Assembly (NCBI GenBank): GCA_034687125.1 | Contig: JAQGBZ010000002.1 | Coordinates: 248,001-312,000 of the forward strand | Length of the DNA stretch: 64,000 nt | Reading direction: 5' to 3' | DNA from: Neelides folsomi | Lineage: Eukaryota > Arthropoda > Collembola > Neelipleona > Neelidae | In this document: positions 24,127-35,206 of the stretch, piece by piece | Numbering within the stretch: the first letter of the stretch is position 1 | Layout of the letters: every line of letters begins with the position of its first letter | Position numbers and translations under genes: made by a program | Notes under the pieces: model-generated | Told to the model about the DNA's origin: nothing | Database searches by the model: none | What the model saw: the letters and a program-made list of their open reading frames with translations, nothing else

Positions 24127-26359
24127 TCACTTTTAGGATTGGAATTAAAAAAGGAAGTAAATTATTCGAATATATATTTAAATGTAGACATTTGCTTGAA
24201 CCATTTGCGAACTTTATTTGTAATGGAGATGGTGAGAATTGACTTCGTGCGAACTTCTTTGCCCTGATCTTTTTCTGATGTCATCATCAGCTCTTTCCTC
24301 GTGAATTCCGGATTTTCTCAGTGATTAGATTCCCCTTTGCAGATTTCCTTTCCAATGTTTTCAACCACTCAGCGTTCCTTTTAAACTTTCCCATTTTAGG
24401 AATAATTTAGCCATATAATTAAAGGATTTAGTTCAAGACACCAATGCCGATATGTAATGTACTGTAATGTATTAAATAGATCTATGTACATTTAACCATA
24501 ATAGCTATATGCATATAACTACACTATACTACACATGTAGTATCTTATGCTTGTAACGGAAATAAATTATTTGATGGGAGATAAATTTGGGCGTTCGTCG
24601 AGCAAGAAGATATATTTATTAGAGATATACTTGCAATTAAGTATATTTTAGTTATATATAATTTTATAATTTATTGGTTGTATGTCAAATTAGATATTTA
24701 AACGCCTCTTGACTGCCTTTCCAATTCCGACCATTCTCTTTTGAGGAAATATTTTATTAAATGCATAAATAAATCTATTCAAAATGGCTTTTAACGTTAT
24801 GCCCAAAATGGCTTTTGAATTATTGTAAAAAAGGCTTTGAATAGAAACATGGAAATTATAGGTTACAGATTACAGAGATCATTTTCCATTTCTCAAGGTT
24901 TCTCATCCCGTAGGAAGTTAAAAGAATTACTGCAATTGCGGCTTCCCTCATAAACATTGACGAGTTGTTCCAGACTTCTTTAAAACTCATTTGTTTTCTT
25001 CAATTTCCCTTCAAATGAGGATATAATTGTCTAACGACCAAATTCTCCGTTCGTTACCAAATCCAACGTTAAAGTCAATTTGTTGAAAAGTTAATAATGC
25101 TAGAAATGGGGATTTATTAGTAGTAAATTAAACTTATTGGCAATGTTAGATTAAACTTACAATTAGTAGTTTATATCTCGCATTAACACTAAAAATGGTG
25201 AGATTGAATTCCTTTAAATCTTTTTTATTTAAATTTCATTTTACTTTACAGATTCACTTTTGAACAAGGTAGAGATCTTTTAAAGGTTTTGTGTTCCTTT
25301 AAGCTTGGTGATTTAAATGGAGAATAAATAAAAATAAACTCCTTTTCTTATTCAATTTTTTTCTTTCATGAGACCTTGTAGGGAAAAGAAGGATGTGAAA
25401 TCCTAATTTATAACTTAAGTCTTTTTCTTCCACAATCAAAAGGAATTTAAATATTGTGTTTACATTCAACTCCAAATTTAAACACGAAATAAACAACTCA
25501 GGAAACGAGATTCGTTTTCACATAAATTTTTAACTCGTTATATTTGTTAAGAACATAAATTTGATCTTTATTAAATAATTATACTTAACTATTTTTTATA
25601 ATTAAGCATAATTCAATAATGTAATTTTGAAACTAGGAATTGTAAGCTTATAATTGCTTTAATGCCTACACTCACAAATTATCCCAATTACTTAACAAAT
25701 AAAATTATTTTGTCCACTTTAATATAAGCACTAACATTAATAATAAGTTTAAAGTGAGAGAATTATGTTAGTACTGATATTGGTATACTATAGATGAATT
25801 TTTATTCAAGTAATACATATAGGAACTTATAATACACATTAATATGGAATTATTCATAATTAACATCATTGTTAAATAAATATTATTTGATAAATATTTA
25901 CAATTACAATGGATGTATTTAAGACAAATAAATACATACATACAAGTGCATCTCGTTCTATTCTATTAATTCTCATTCATTTGACATTGCTTTATATGAA
26001 AGGTATTCCGAGTTTTATTTCCTAATTGCTTTTAATTCCATTAAAAATTAATATTTACAGATTTTATTGTGAGAACGCTCAAAGAATATCTTGGTTAAAT
26101 TAAACTAATTCAAATAATTCAGGTAGTATAATAATAGATAGGTTCATAGAATACGTATAATATGATATATTTCAATATATTCAATATTTCCAATGTCTAC
26201 TACAATAATAAGAAATTTAAGTCAAAGATGTGACAATTTATTGTTTCAAACACACATCTTAAACACATAAGAATACTTTTTTAATAAATTAATATAATTA
26301 TTTATTAATCATTATTTATTAATAAATGAAGATTATTAAAAATATCACTCTCATTGTCA
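24127..26359. other. gene-less AT-rich stretch downstream of RSPH3
   Basis: Very AT-rich intergenic DNA between the hAT relic and the RSPH3 stop codon. I find no exon, RNA gene or repeat with clear structure. The part adjoining 26360 contains AATAAA motifs suitable for the RSPH3 3' end. Confidence 0.45.
26315..26320 (-). terminator. candidate poly(A) signal of RSPH3
   Basis: AATAAA on the minus strand lies 40 nt after the RSPH3 stop codon, in a run of several overlapping AATAAA-like motifs. Confidence 0.4.
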
Positions 26360-29300
26360 TCATTGAGAGGGAGTTTGTGGGTTGATGAAATTAATGGCGC
26401 CCGCCTTTCCACCCACAATCTCCTTCTCTTCAATACTCTCGTCGTCAAAAGGAGTCTCCTTATCTGAACCACCACCTGAAAAACAAAAATAAATTAAATG
26501 ATCAAATTGAAATACATAATTGCTTTAATAATTATGTACTTGAAAATTTCCCAAATTAAAAAAATGCATTTGATTATGCATCCAAAATGAATTTAGAAAT
26601 ATTTTACTTATACTCCCCCGCGGCGAATGAATTGCGACAATCTTTGGTTCGACTACCTTCCTTTTTCTAAAAGTCGAGCGATTAAAAGTATTTTGCGCTT
26701 ACATTTACTTTATTAGTTAGACGATATTAGTATATTGAAATTTATAATATATTTACAATAAAAACTTTGACAGAAAACCTTAATATTTTGTAACATCACC
26801 TTTAGTTTTAATAAGTTCTCGAATTCTTTGAGGCATTAACGACACCAATCCATGGCATGTTTCTGGAGTAATTTTGTTCCACCCATATTGTTGAAATTTA
26901 AAGTTTTTATTGGGAACGAGAATCGGAATTGAAGGAAGATGTGATTGAAGGATTTGTTGATAGCGAATGCCTCAAAGAATTTGAGAACTTATTAAAACTA
27001 AAGGTGATGTTAAAAATATTAAGGTTTTCTGAATTCAAAGTTTTTATTGTAAATATATTATAAATTTCAATATATATCGTCTAACTAATAAAGTAAATGT
27101 ATACTTTTAATCACTCTACTTTAAGAAAAAGGAAGGTAGTCGAACCAAAGATTGTCGAAATTCATTCGGGGGACTACATCAGTATCTATAGTAGACCATG
27201 AGTCCAGGATCACTTTCAAGAATGACTTTTGTGCCTGACTTTAAAAATCTTTACTTATGAGAGCCACAATATAATCCATATAATGTATATGATATACTTT
27301 TATATGATAAGAACGCGTTCTATGTAACATCTTTCACACCTTGAGTTTCGTTTAAAAGAACCGTTTTTAATTTTTCCGTTTATCAAATGGTCCGTCGACA
27401 GCTCGGAACCGTGCGCCAATGATAAAACTAATGAAAATCGTCTGCGGCTCTGAGCATGAAAAAGGAATCGACCAAGAGCGGAAACCTCCAATAAAACAAA
27501 TAGTTAAAATTCTTATGTGGGAATGTTAATAAAAAAAACTGGAATTGGTCACATCTACATAAATGGGCTCATAAATCAGAGTATTTTAATAGGTTGCAAT
27601 CATAATTCCCCTCGACCCAGAATTCAATTACGGCTTAACTCATAAAAAAGTGAAGGAAAGTGTGAGAAACCCTTTGGTTGATTCCTCTGCACGCAATTTC
27701 TTTTGTCACTCTTCCTTTTTAAGTATCTTTACAACCATTTGATATTTTATTTAATATGAAAAGAAAGAAGAACATTCGAAGAGTTTTGTTCTTCTTCACT
27801 GGGGTGCTAATTTCTCTCTCAAACGCTCCACAAATGACGTTCGCTCACTCAATTCAATTCAGCGAAGGAAGAAAAAAGAATTAACAAAAAATGTGCCGTT
27901 TCTTCTCACTCCTATTCAAATCCATTTACTTTTTTGTTTCTAAAGGATACCAAGCCGCTTCTTAGAAATCCTTAATTTACGCATTTTCACCAATTTTGAC
28001 TAAAAAAATCTATAAAAATTTACGAATCGTTAACTACATATACTACTACCTATATATATGTAAATATTATATGGAGATAATATATGGTACTTTATTTAAA
28101 ATATTTCAAAGTTGTAGAGGAATTAAAATTTGTAGAAATGTCGAATGCTAAAGAAAAGATTCAATTTAATACAAAAGATCGCAAGTTTTGCCTTTACATT
28201 TAATGTAAGTACATCACACTGCGACGAGGGCGGAGTAATGGCATACAAATTTACATAGTTAAATAACCTTTCAAAACCTATCGAATTTTAATATGTAGTA
28301 AAATAGAAAAAAATTCTCTATTTAACCATATTTTAACATCTTGCGCAAAGTTGCGCAAAACTCTATTAAAATTAGTTGAAATTCTTAATAATTTAATATT
28401 ATCTATACTAGCGGACAAATAGGGTTTTTTATAATTCAATAGTAAGTATATATAGAAACCGGCTAGTTACATCCAAATAATATTGCTTATACTATACTTA
28501 TACTAAATATCACATTAAATTAAAAAATTATTAATTAAATCTTTAGTTAAATCATTATATTCATTGGAGTCTAAATCTAAATTTTCCAAATCTACAATTA
28601 AGCCCGCTTCTTCATTCACATCAATATTCTAATTAATCAATTCTCTTGGAAATAATTCTGGGTTTTCTAACAATCAAATAGCTTTTGGAGGAGGAGCTAA
28701 TTCTTCATTAATTTTTTTCCTTTTTTCCAAAGTCAGGCTTGAAAGAATGGGGTCAGAAGATTCAAGTGAGCGCGTAAAGACGTCGAATAATGTGCTAATC
28801 CTATTAATTTTTCTTGAATGGAAAGTTCTGGTTTTCTTATAAAATTTATTTTTAATTCCTCTTCACTTAATACACCAATTGGTAAAATAGACGAATTAAT
28901 AATATCTTTCCCATGGATTAAAATTTTATGAACGGTAGCTGACATGGAAAACCAGTTATACAATTTTATATAATCTCGCGCCAATTCTTCACAAAATTTT
29001 CCAAGTTTGTTTCCATCAATTGGAAGTTTAGATGATAAAGCAATCAAAATTAAGCCAAATTTTTTGATAATATTTTCATCTAATCCTAAAATATTAGCAA
29101 AGACTTTATAATTTTGGAAACATTTTTAGGCTGTCTTTCCATTATTTGAAGTTCCGCCCCCAGAATTAGAAAAATCAATTCTTAAATTTAACTTTTCCCA
29201 CACATCTGATTGAATTTTTCTTTTCAAATTTTTAATAATTTTTTATTTAACTAACGTTAACAATTAAAGATTTTTTGTGCCCACTTTTGTGTTTAATGTG

Positions 29301-32300
29301 CCCATATTAGGGTTCCATGTGCCCATTTTGGGTTTATGATCCCATTTAAGGGTCCAATGTGCCCCTTTTAGGCCACGTGTGCCCTTTTTGAGCCCACGAC
29401 GTACACCCTGACACCCGACTGCATTTTCGGTCAAGGTAACCATGTTGGGACAAAAAATGGGCACATTAAACCCCAAAAGAGGCACATGTGCCTAAAAAAG
29501 GGCACAATGGACTCCAAAAAGGGCACATAACTTTAAGGCATATGGGCTCTTGGACCCGAAGTGGGTAAATGTGCCCACATAAGGGCACATTGAACCCAAA
29601 CAAGATTAATTTTTTTAACTAATAATTAAATTTAAACGTGGAATTTTCTATGTTTCGACAATTTTGGTCTTACAAATTGAATGAAATTACTAAAGGACTT
29701 GATTAGTGGTAAGCCAGACCACCTTTGGCATACTCTATTTCAACCAACGTGTATTCAGATGTGCAAGGTCAGCTTAGGCTAGATAAGCGATATTCAAGCT
29801 TATTAATATAAATTAAACGGGTTTTAATGTTTTTCGATATTTTTAATGTGCCCTTTCTTGGTACATTTTACCATTTTTCAAGGCACATGTGCCCGCTATA
29901 GTGTTTAATGTGCCCATTTTGGGTTTGTGTGCCCGATTTTTGTCCCAACATGGTTACCCCAACCCGAAAATGCTAATGACCTTACCGTGATAAAATAATA
30001 TAAATTCTACATGCCTAATGATTTACTAATCATATGCATAGAGTCAAATAACATTAATACATATAGCATAACATATGTATTATTATTTGTATGTATTGTA
30101 TGACCTGCATATGTATGAAATTTACATGCTTATTATATGATGATTAACTATTCTTATTTGTAGTGAAATGTTTATGGTTATAGTAAAATAAGTTTATCCT
30201 CATCCTAGGCTTTAATTTAATCAGGTTTTTCTTTTCAAGCATGTTTATTATATCAAAAATGTCATTTGGTTGAACATTTGGGTTACAGTTTGAAAATTAA
30301 ATATCGGAATAGAAAAAAGTTTTTCCTAATAGAAAAAATTGAAGAAACTGCGAATTGTTTTGTGAAGCATTAAAATGATCCTAATGAGATTTGAAGTAAT
30401 GAAATTCCTTTAAAGGGTAAAAAGGAGTTGTAATGAGTTAATAAAACCAAATGAACTTGTTTTTCTACGCTGTTGATTCGTGAGAAAGAACGGGTGGGTT
30501 TTAAATAACTGATAATTAAGAAATAATTAAATTTTAATTTAGAAATAATTACCAGGGTCGCCAAGTTGAGAGCCGAAGGCTCCGTCTTGTCGGAGTGAAT
30601 TGAGAACAGACGGGAGAAGGTCGAGAAGATATGACGTTGTGTATAAAGTCCCTCCGATTCTGATCAGCTCGTCCCCTTCTTCATCTCTCCCATTGACCGT
30701 GTTTTCTCCAAAGAACCGGTTCTTTGCCAAATGTTTCTTCAAACGTTCCTGGAGAATAACAAAACATTTTTAACTCTTTCGGTTCAACTCCTCAACTTCG
30801 TGGTTTTGAGCCATCTGCTCTTTTGCGCCCTTCCGTTTGTGAGGAATCCAGATGTATTTTCCCTACGTGTTTCCCAACGAGAAAAATGATGGAACAAAAA
30901 TTTTAAATTTTACCTTTTCTGCTCGAATCCGCTCTTGTTCGAGTTGCAAACGTTGGATTTCCATTTCCTCTTTAACCTTTGCTTCGAAAAATCGGTTTTT
31001 CTGCTCTCTCAATCCTGCAAGTTCTTCTTCTTCCATTGTTTCCATTAAAGACTGGAATTGAATATTTAATATTTATTTCTTATTTCCTTACCTATGTACT
31101 TATTATAGGATACCATTTAACTAGCCACCTGAACAATTAAGGAAGCCACCGTAAAAAAATTAAAAGTAGCCACCATACAATTAGGCACCTTAAAAATTAT
31201 TATTGGCCACCATAAAAATTATAGCCACCTGAGACTTATTCTTAAAGAGCTATTCTCGAAGCTATGTTTTAAGAGCATTGTCAAAGAATGGTCTTATCTG
31301 AGAAACCCGGAAAATGTAAATTCAAGTTGATGTGTTGATGAGAGACGAAAACACATTTTTATAACACCTTCATATGGTAAAAAAGTTAAGGATTCTGATA
31401 TTGACAAATATTTACGCCAGCACGAAACATTAAATTGGAGATCGTTTGATACCTTCAAAAAATCTCAGAGTCAAATTTGGGAAATAAACATCAGAGGATC
31501 ATGGGATCATTCTAAATGTTTTTTGAAAAACATATTACTTATCGGAATTTGTGCAAGGATGAATCTATTTTCTGAATGAAGCAAAAACAGTTCCGATTGG
31601 ACAAAAACGAAAACGTCCTTCAAAAGCTAAAAAAGCTCTAATTGTTCAATAATTACAATATTAATTGTTACTTCAAATATATAAAGTTTAATCATTTTGA
31701 TTTGTAAAAAATATTACAATATATTACATTACTTACTTTCATTAAATATTAAAACAATTGATGTATAATATAGTTTTTTATTTTGGGTGTAAATGTTCAG
31801 GTGGCATATAATACGGAAATTTATGAGATTGCCAATTCTAATTTATCAGGTGGCATATCTATTTGGTGGACAAAAGCATTTTTCTCAGATGGCTAAAAAA
31901 TTATTCAGGTGGTTAAAAAATTATTCAGGTGGTTAAAAAATATATACCCCTTATTATAGGTCTTAAAACTTAAATACCTATAGTATATCATATTACTGTA
32001 ATGCTAATGATTAAAGTAGGATTAAAAACATGTTTGTACTTGTTGAAGGATTTTTTCAACAAAAGCTTCTAGAATTGGCTCGATGTCTTCAGGAGGAAGA
32101 TCTCCAGGGAGAATTTGCGTATAGACATTTTTCTTGAGAATTGTTGGAGAAGGTGCGAGAATGATTTGATGGATTGGCTCAGTTTGGACAATCGCGTCTG
32201 TCTCTTCCGAGTCGCATTCTTCAGCGAGCTCCTCAAGACAAGGTTCAGTCTGGACATAGGCACTAAAAGGTCCTTCCAAATGACTAGGAGATTGAATGAT

Positions 32301-35206
32301 GTGAATGTGACTGGTTTTATATCGAGTTGATTTTGGTGTGCTGGACGATCTTTTCTTCCTGGATTCATTTCGAACTTTTCCTTCTGGAACTTCGCCCTAA
32401 ATCCAAAATTAATTAATTAAAATTTAAATAAATGGGAACGATTGTGAATTATAAATTACAAAATCCATGATTTATTACAAATTACAATGGTTTGAGGTTA
32501 AAATTGATGAATTGGGATTTAAATTTTCCACTTGCATTTTCTGTTGATTTCGACGGGGTCGTGGGGATGACAATGGGAGCCGTCGTTCCACGGAAGACAT
32601 GAGGGTCCCACATGACATTGTAATAGTCGTGAACTCCGCGCGGTCTGAAAAGAATAATTTATAATTTGAGCTCAAACCTCCCACTTTGACTTCAACTCGA
32701 ATCGAAGGTTGATGAATAAATAATTTCATTTGACATTTGATAAAGAGCCGAATTGAAACTCAAATTCTTCGGCCGGTCCGAGAATGTATGTATTTTAATC
32801 CATACATTGCACACCTGTCCAAAAGTGAACCGGTCGAGACACTAATAATTGAAATGTTTTATACGAATTAATCCATACATATTGAATATACATTATATGC
32901 ATACATTCCATTATCCTTTGCTTATTTAATAAATAAATGAAAACTTTTTATTTCCCCTATTCCATTTCCTAATGTTACGGTTCAACCAAGTTTGTCGTCC
33001 TAAATTAAATACATAAATTTATTATTACATTGAAACTGAAGAAAACAATAATTTACTGATCAATAAGATATTTAAAGATCTGCTTTTAAATATTATGACA
33101 GTCATTGAAGGTCATTTGGACTAAATAGAAATCAATTAGTGTTTTTAAAATTTATCAAAATATTTCAAACATGGTTGAATTTAAATCATTCCGATTTAAA
33201 TATTTGTATATTTTATTATGACCAAGAGTGTGAAAATATTTTCTCTGGACTTCTCCGAAATAGTCCTTGAATACTTTGGGGAAATCAGAATTGTAAATCT
33301 CCACCAGCCCCCTTTTCTCCATAAGACTTGAAATGGGGAAATGTTCGGTCAATGGCAAATTGTGAGAGAAGGATACACAGAAGGGGATAAGAAATCCACC
33401 GATACAATTTTGAGGTCGATTGGCCCACCAAGTTATTCAATATCACCAGTTAAACATGCAAGATTCTCATTTTGAGTCATTGGATGAGGGATTTTTCCGT
33501 CTTTTATAAGAAACCCCATTATTCCCAATTGGCATTATACAAGAGGCCTTTAATATAAATAATATGAAACTCCAATGGATTGATTAGCCAACAAATGTTG
33601 AATTAAGAGAGATTATATGAGAACTATGGTAAGATATATACAATTAGTCGATGAGTACAAGGTTTGAGGAGCGGAAGTGGAAAGAGGTGACCGAGTCGGT
33701 CGGAGGAATCCGATGGGTCGGGGGCGACTTGCGAAACTGAACAAACTCCTTTCAAGGAATAAATCGAATTTTGAAGGGAGGAATCGCCCACGAGTGACAG
33801 TGGTCACAAACGGCGGCCGCTCCCCGCCATTCTTCGGAGAATCCTTCAAACGGAGGGAGGGGAACAAAGAGAGCTTGGGAATGCCGGCCGTTTCAACACT
33901 TTTGAATTTAAAAGGTACAGAAGAGAAAAGACGTTCGTCTTGAACCATGGCTCCAAATTCACTACCGGCTAATGACTTGGGATATTTCCCCGATGTCTTT
34001 CGATCGATGTTCGGATGAGACTGGAACGCGTATTTTCCACTCCAACCCACGTCCACCTCAAAACCTCCATAGTTAAGGAGAGACTTGTAGGGAAATAATA
34101 ATATTGATCATGAACTCAATGTCCAGTCCACTTTATGGAAATTACCAGGAGAATGTGGGTAGTTAAATTAGACTCAATGAAAAATAAGTTTGGATACTTT
34201 CGGTCTTCTGTCACAATTTTGAACGATTCTTGTTAGCATGTCGGGTTTTATTTCCTCCGTTCCACTGGCAGACAAATGAAAGTTATTTTATACCTCTGGG
34301 TATATGGAAGTTGGCAAACTTTTTCATTTTCCCAGTAAGTCATTAGATGAAGAAAATAATCGGAAATCCGTTGGATGGAAAAGTCAAACCAAAAGTGAAA
34401 TTAGTTGATCACGACACAATTGAGAATCAGACGTTAGTTAATATATAAATATTACGATTCCAATTTTCATGATTGCTTTTGGAGAAAGTTGGGCAATTGC
34501 GTCAATTGGATTAGTGAAACATAGAGTAATATTATAATTTATTTCTCCCAATAACTTACGAAATTACTTTATCCTTAATTTCAAATGTCATGTCATAAAA
34601 TATATTTTAGTTGGGTATTAATATAACTACCACGGTATACTAATATAATATTGTGGTAAAGGCCATGCAAGGATTTATTATTTTATATAATTTACATTCT
34701 TTTACATTTTACATATTGTAGTACTTGTCAGTTTGGACAATAAGAATTATTATTAGTATTATACTAATTATTAAATGAAACTTCATTTCATACACATGTG
34801 AATTTATATTGTTTACGTAAATTATTTACCTATGTTGTATTTTGCAGGGTTTGATAAGTATAAGTACGTATAAATATTTTTATATTCTAATTAAAATCAT
34901 ACATAAATTACAACTAAAGCTAAATTTCTACCAATTTTAAATTACTAATTTACATCTACAATTATTTTTTAATACAAGTATCAGATATTACTATTTAATT
35001 TAAATAGATAATATTTAAATTTAACTAAATGTAATGAAAGTATATTGAAGAAAGTTTAATTGCTTTCTCCCAACTCACCTTGCAATGTTGTTCCGGTAGC
35101 GTCTTGATCTTCCATGAACGACGACAGGAGGACTCGAATAAGTGTAGAATGTCGCAGAACGAATTTGATTTGGGAAAAGCGATCCGTACGAAGACGAACC
35201 CACCAT
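26360..35206 (-). CDS. Rsph3: radial spoke head protein 3 (RSPH3/RSP3)
   Basis: Coding exons: 35206-35079, 32644-32536, 32396-32040, 31051-30914, 30748-30553 and 26475-26360. Phases match throughout, giving 347 aa. The N-terminus has the family motif TFYTYSSPPVVVHGRSRRYR, then YYNVMWDPHVFRGTTAP. Exon 3 holds the paired VQTEP repeats and the YTQILPGDL..EDIEP segment with EAFVEKILQQ. Exon 4 is the charged coiled coil (METMEEEELAGLREQ), and exon 5 carries YLLDLLPSVLNSLRQDGAF. RSP3 dimerises to form the backbone of axonemal radial spokes 1 and 2 and anchors protein kinase A, so the product acts in motile cilia or sperm flagella. Oddities: intron 2 appears to use a GC donor (AAT|GCAAGT) because no in-phase GT fits well. 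The protein also stops soon after the SLRQDG block, about 37 unrelated residues after DPG, whereas vertebrate RSPH3 continues for a long conserved tail. Confidence 0.92.
26611..27176. mobile_element. Tc1-type fold-back: two transposase 3' ends in inverted orientation
   Basis: The left arm (26611 to about 26905) and right arm (about 26905-27176) are near-perfect reverse complements. Each begins at a TA dinucleotide followed by a CCCCCG-containing end and GACAATCTTTGGTTCGACTA. Reading inward to outward, the left arm on minus encodes the end of a Tc1 transposase: WNKITPETCHGLV, MPQRIRELIKTKGDVTKY, stop. The right arm on plus has the same MPQRI...ELIKTKGDV tail, with an added stop and a 1-2-base deletion. 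The element therefore consists of two copies of a Tc1 3' end joined head to head, with no catalytic core. It lies in RSPH3 intron 5. Confidence 0.9.
28555..29260 (-). pseudogene. transposon-like ORF remnant
   Basis: Open frame 29047-28733 includes WFSMSATVHKILIHG, ILPIGVLSEEE and LSIQEKLIGLAHYS. About one base of frame change later, DPILSSLTLEKRKKI follows near 28750-28720. This order resembles an uncharacterised protein that I recall as occurring in many copies in arthropod genomes, with VHK.L.HG, LPIG.LSEE and SSDP blocks. That comparison is from memory. Upstream, about 29250-29060, a degraded stretch continues the similarity, and stops interrupt the tail near 28680 and 28630. I cannot name the transposon class. 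It lies in RSPH3 intron 5. Confidence 0.5.
29276..29973. repeat. cluster of TGTGCCC/GGGCACA motifs inside an inverted-repeat element
   Basis: The outer block 29276-29400 has TGTGCCC about every 20-30 bp on the plus strand. From 29421 to 29973 an imperfect inverted repeat is visible: GCATTTTCGG, then GGTAACCATGTTGGGACAAA and GGGCACATTAAAC at the left, with the reverse complement at the right (CCAACATGGTTACC near 29945-29958). More than a dozen TGTGCCC or GGGCACA copies crowd the arms. This looks like subterminal transposase-binding repeats of a non-autonomous DNA transposon, perhaps related to the adjacent ORF remnant. The flanking 8-mers do not match, so no duplication is claimed. Confidence 0.75.
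31110..31949 (+). mobile_element. non-autonomous Mutator-like (MULE) element
   Basis: The termini are imperfect inverted repeats centred on a CCACCTGAA block: left from 31110, right read inward from 31949. GCCACC or CCACCTGA motifs recur through both ends (31122-31232 and 31798-31932). The same 11 bases, CTTATTATAGG, flank it at 31099-31109 and 31950-31960, fitting the 9-11-bp target duplication of MULEs. The interior keeps the tail of a transposase, annotated separately. The element sits wholly inside RSPH3 intron 3 (31052-32039). Confidence 0.85.
31337..31652 (+). pseudogene. MULE transposase C-terminal remnant (SWIM-like region)
   Basis: Frame 31337-31579 reads DERRKHIFITPSYGKK and, near its end, SWDHSKCFLKNILLIGICARM. 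That resembles a SWIM zinc finger with its central CxH part deleted. The frame closes at a TGA, and one base over, 31578-31652 continues EAKTVPIGQKRKRPSKAKKA before LIVQ and stop. This is the basic tail typical of some MULE transposases. The DDE catalytic core is absent. The similarity is judged from motifs only. Confidence 0.6.
32645..35078 (-). other. RSPH3 intron 1 with a GC-rich orphan ORF
   Basis: A 2.4-kb intron. Most of it is AT-rich, but 33640-34060 is clearly richer in G and C. There a 147-codon minus-strand frame (34056-33613) stays open, including KSLAGSEFGAMVQDER and SFASRPRPIGFLRPTRS. It has no suitable ATG at its start and begins just after an acceptor-like CTACAAG. The phase does not match RSPH3 exon 1 at that acceptor, so it is not a simple alternative exon. 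The opposite strand also has an 88-codon frame (33677-33943). I cannot decide whether either is expressed. Confidence 0.4.
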
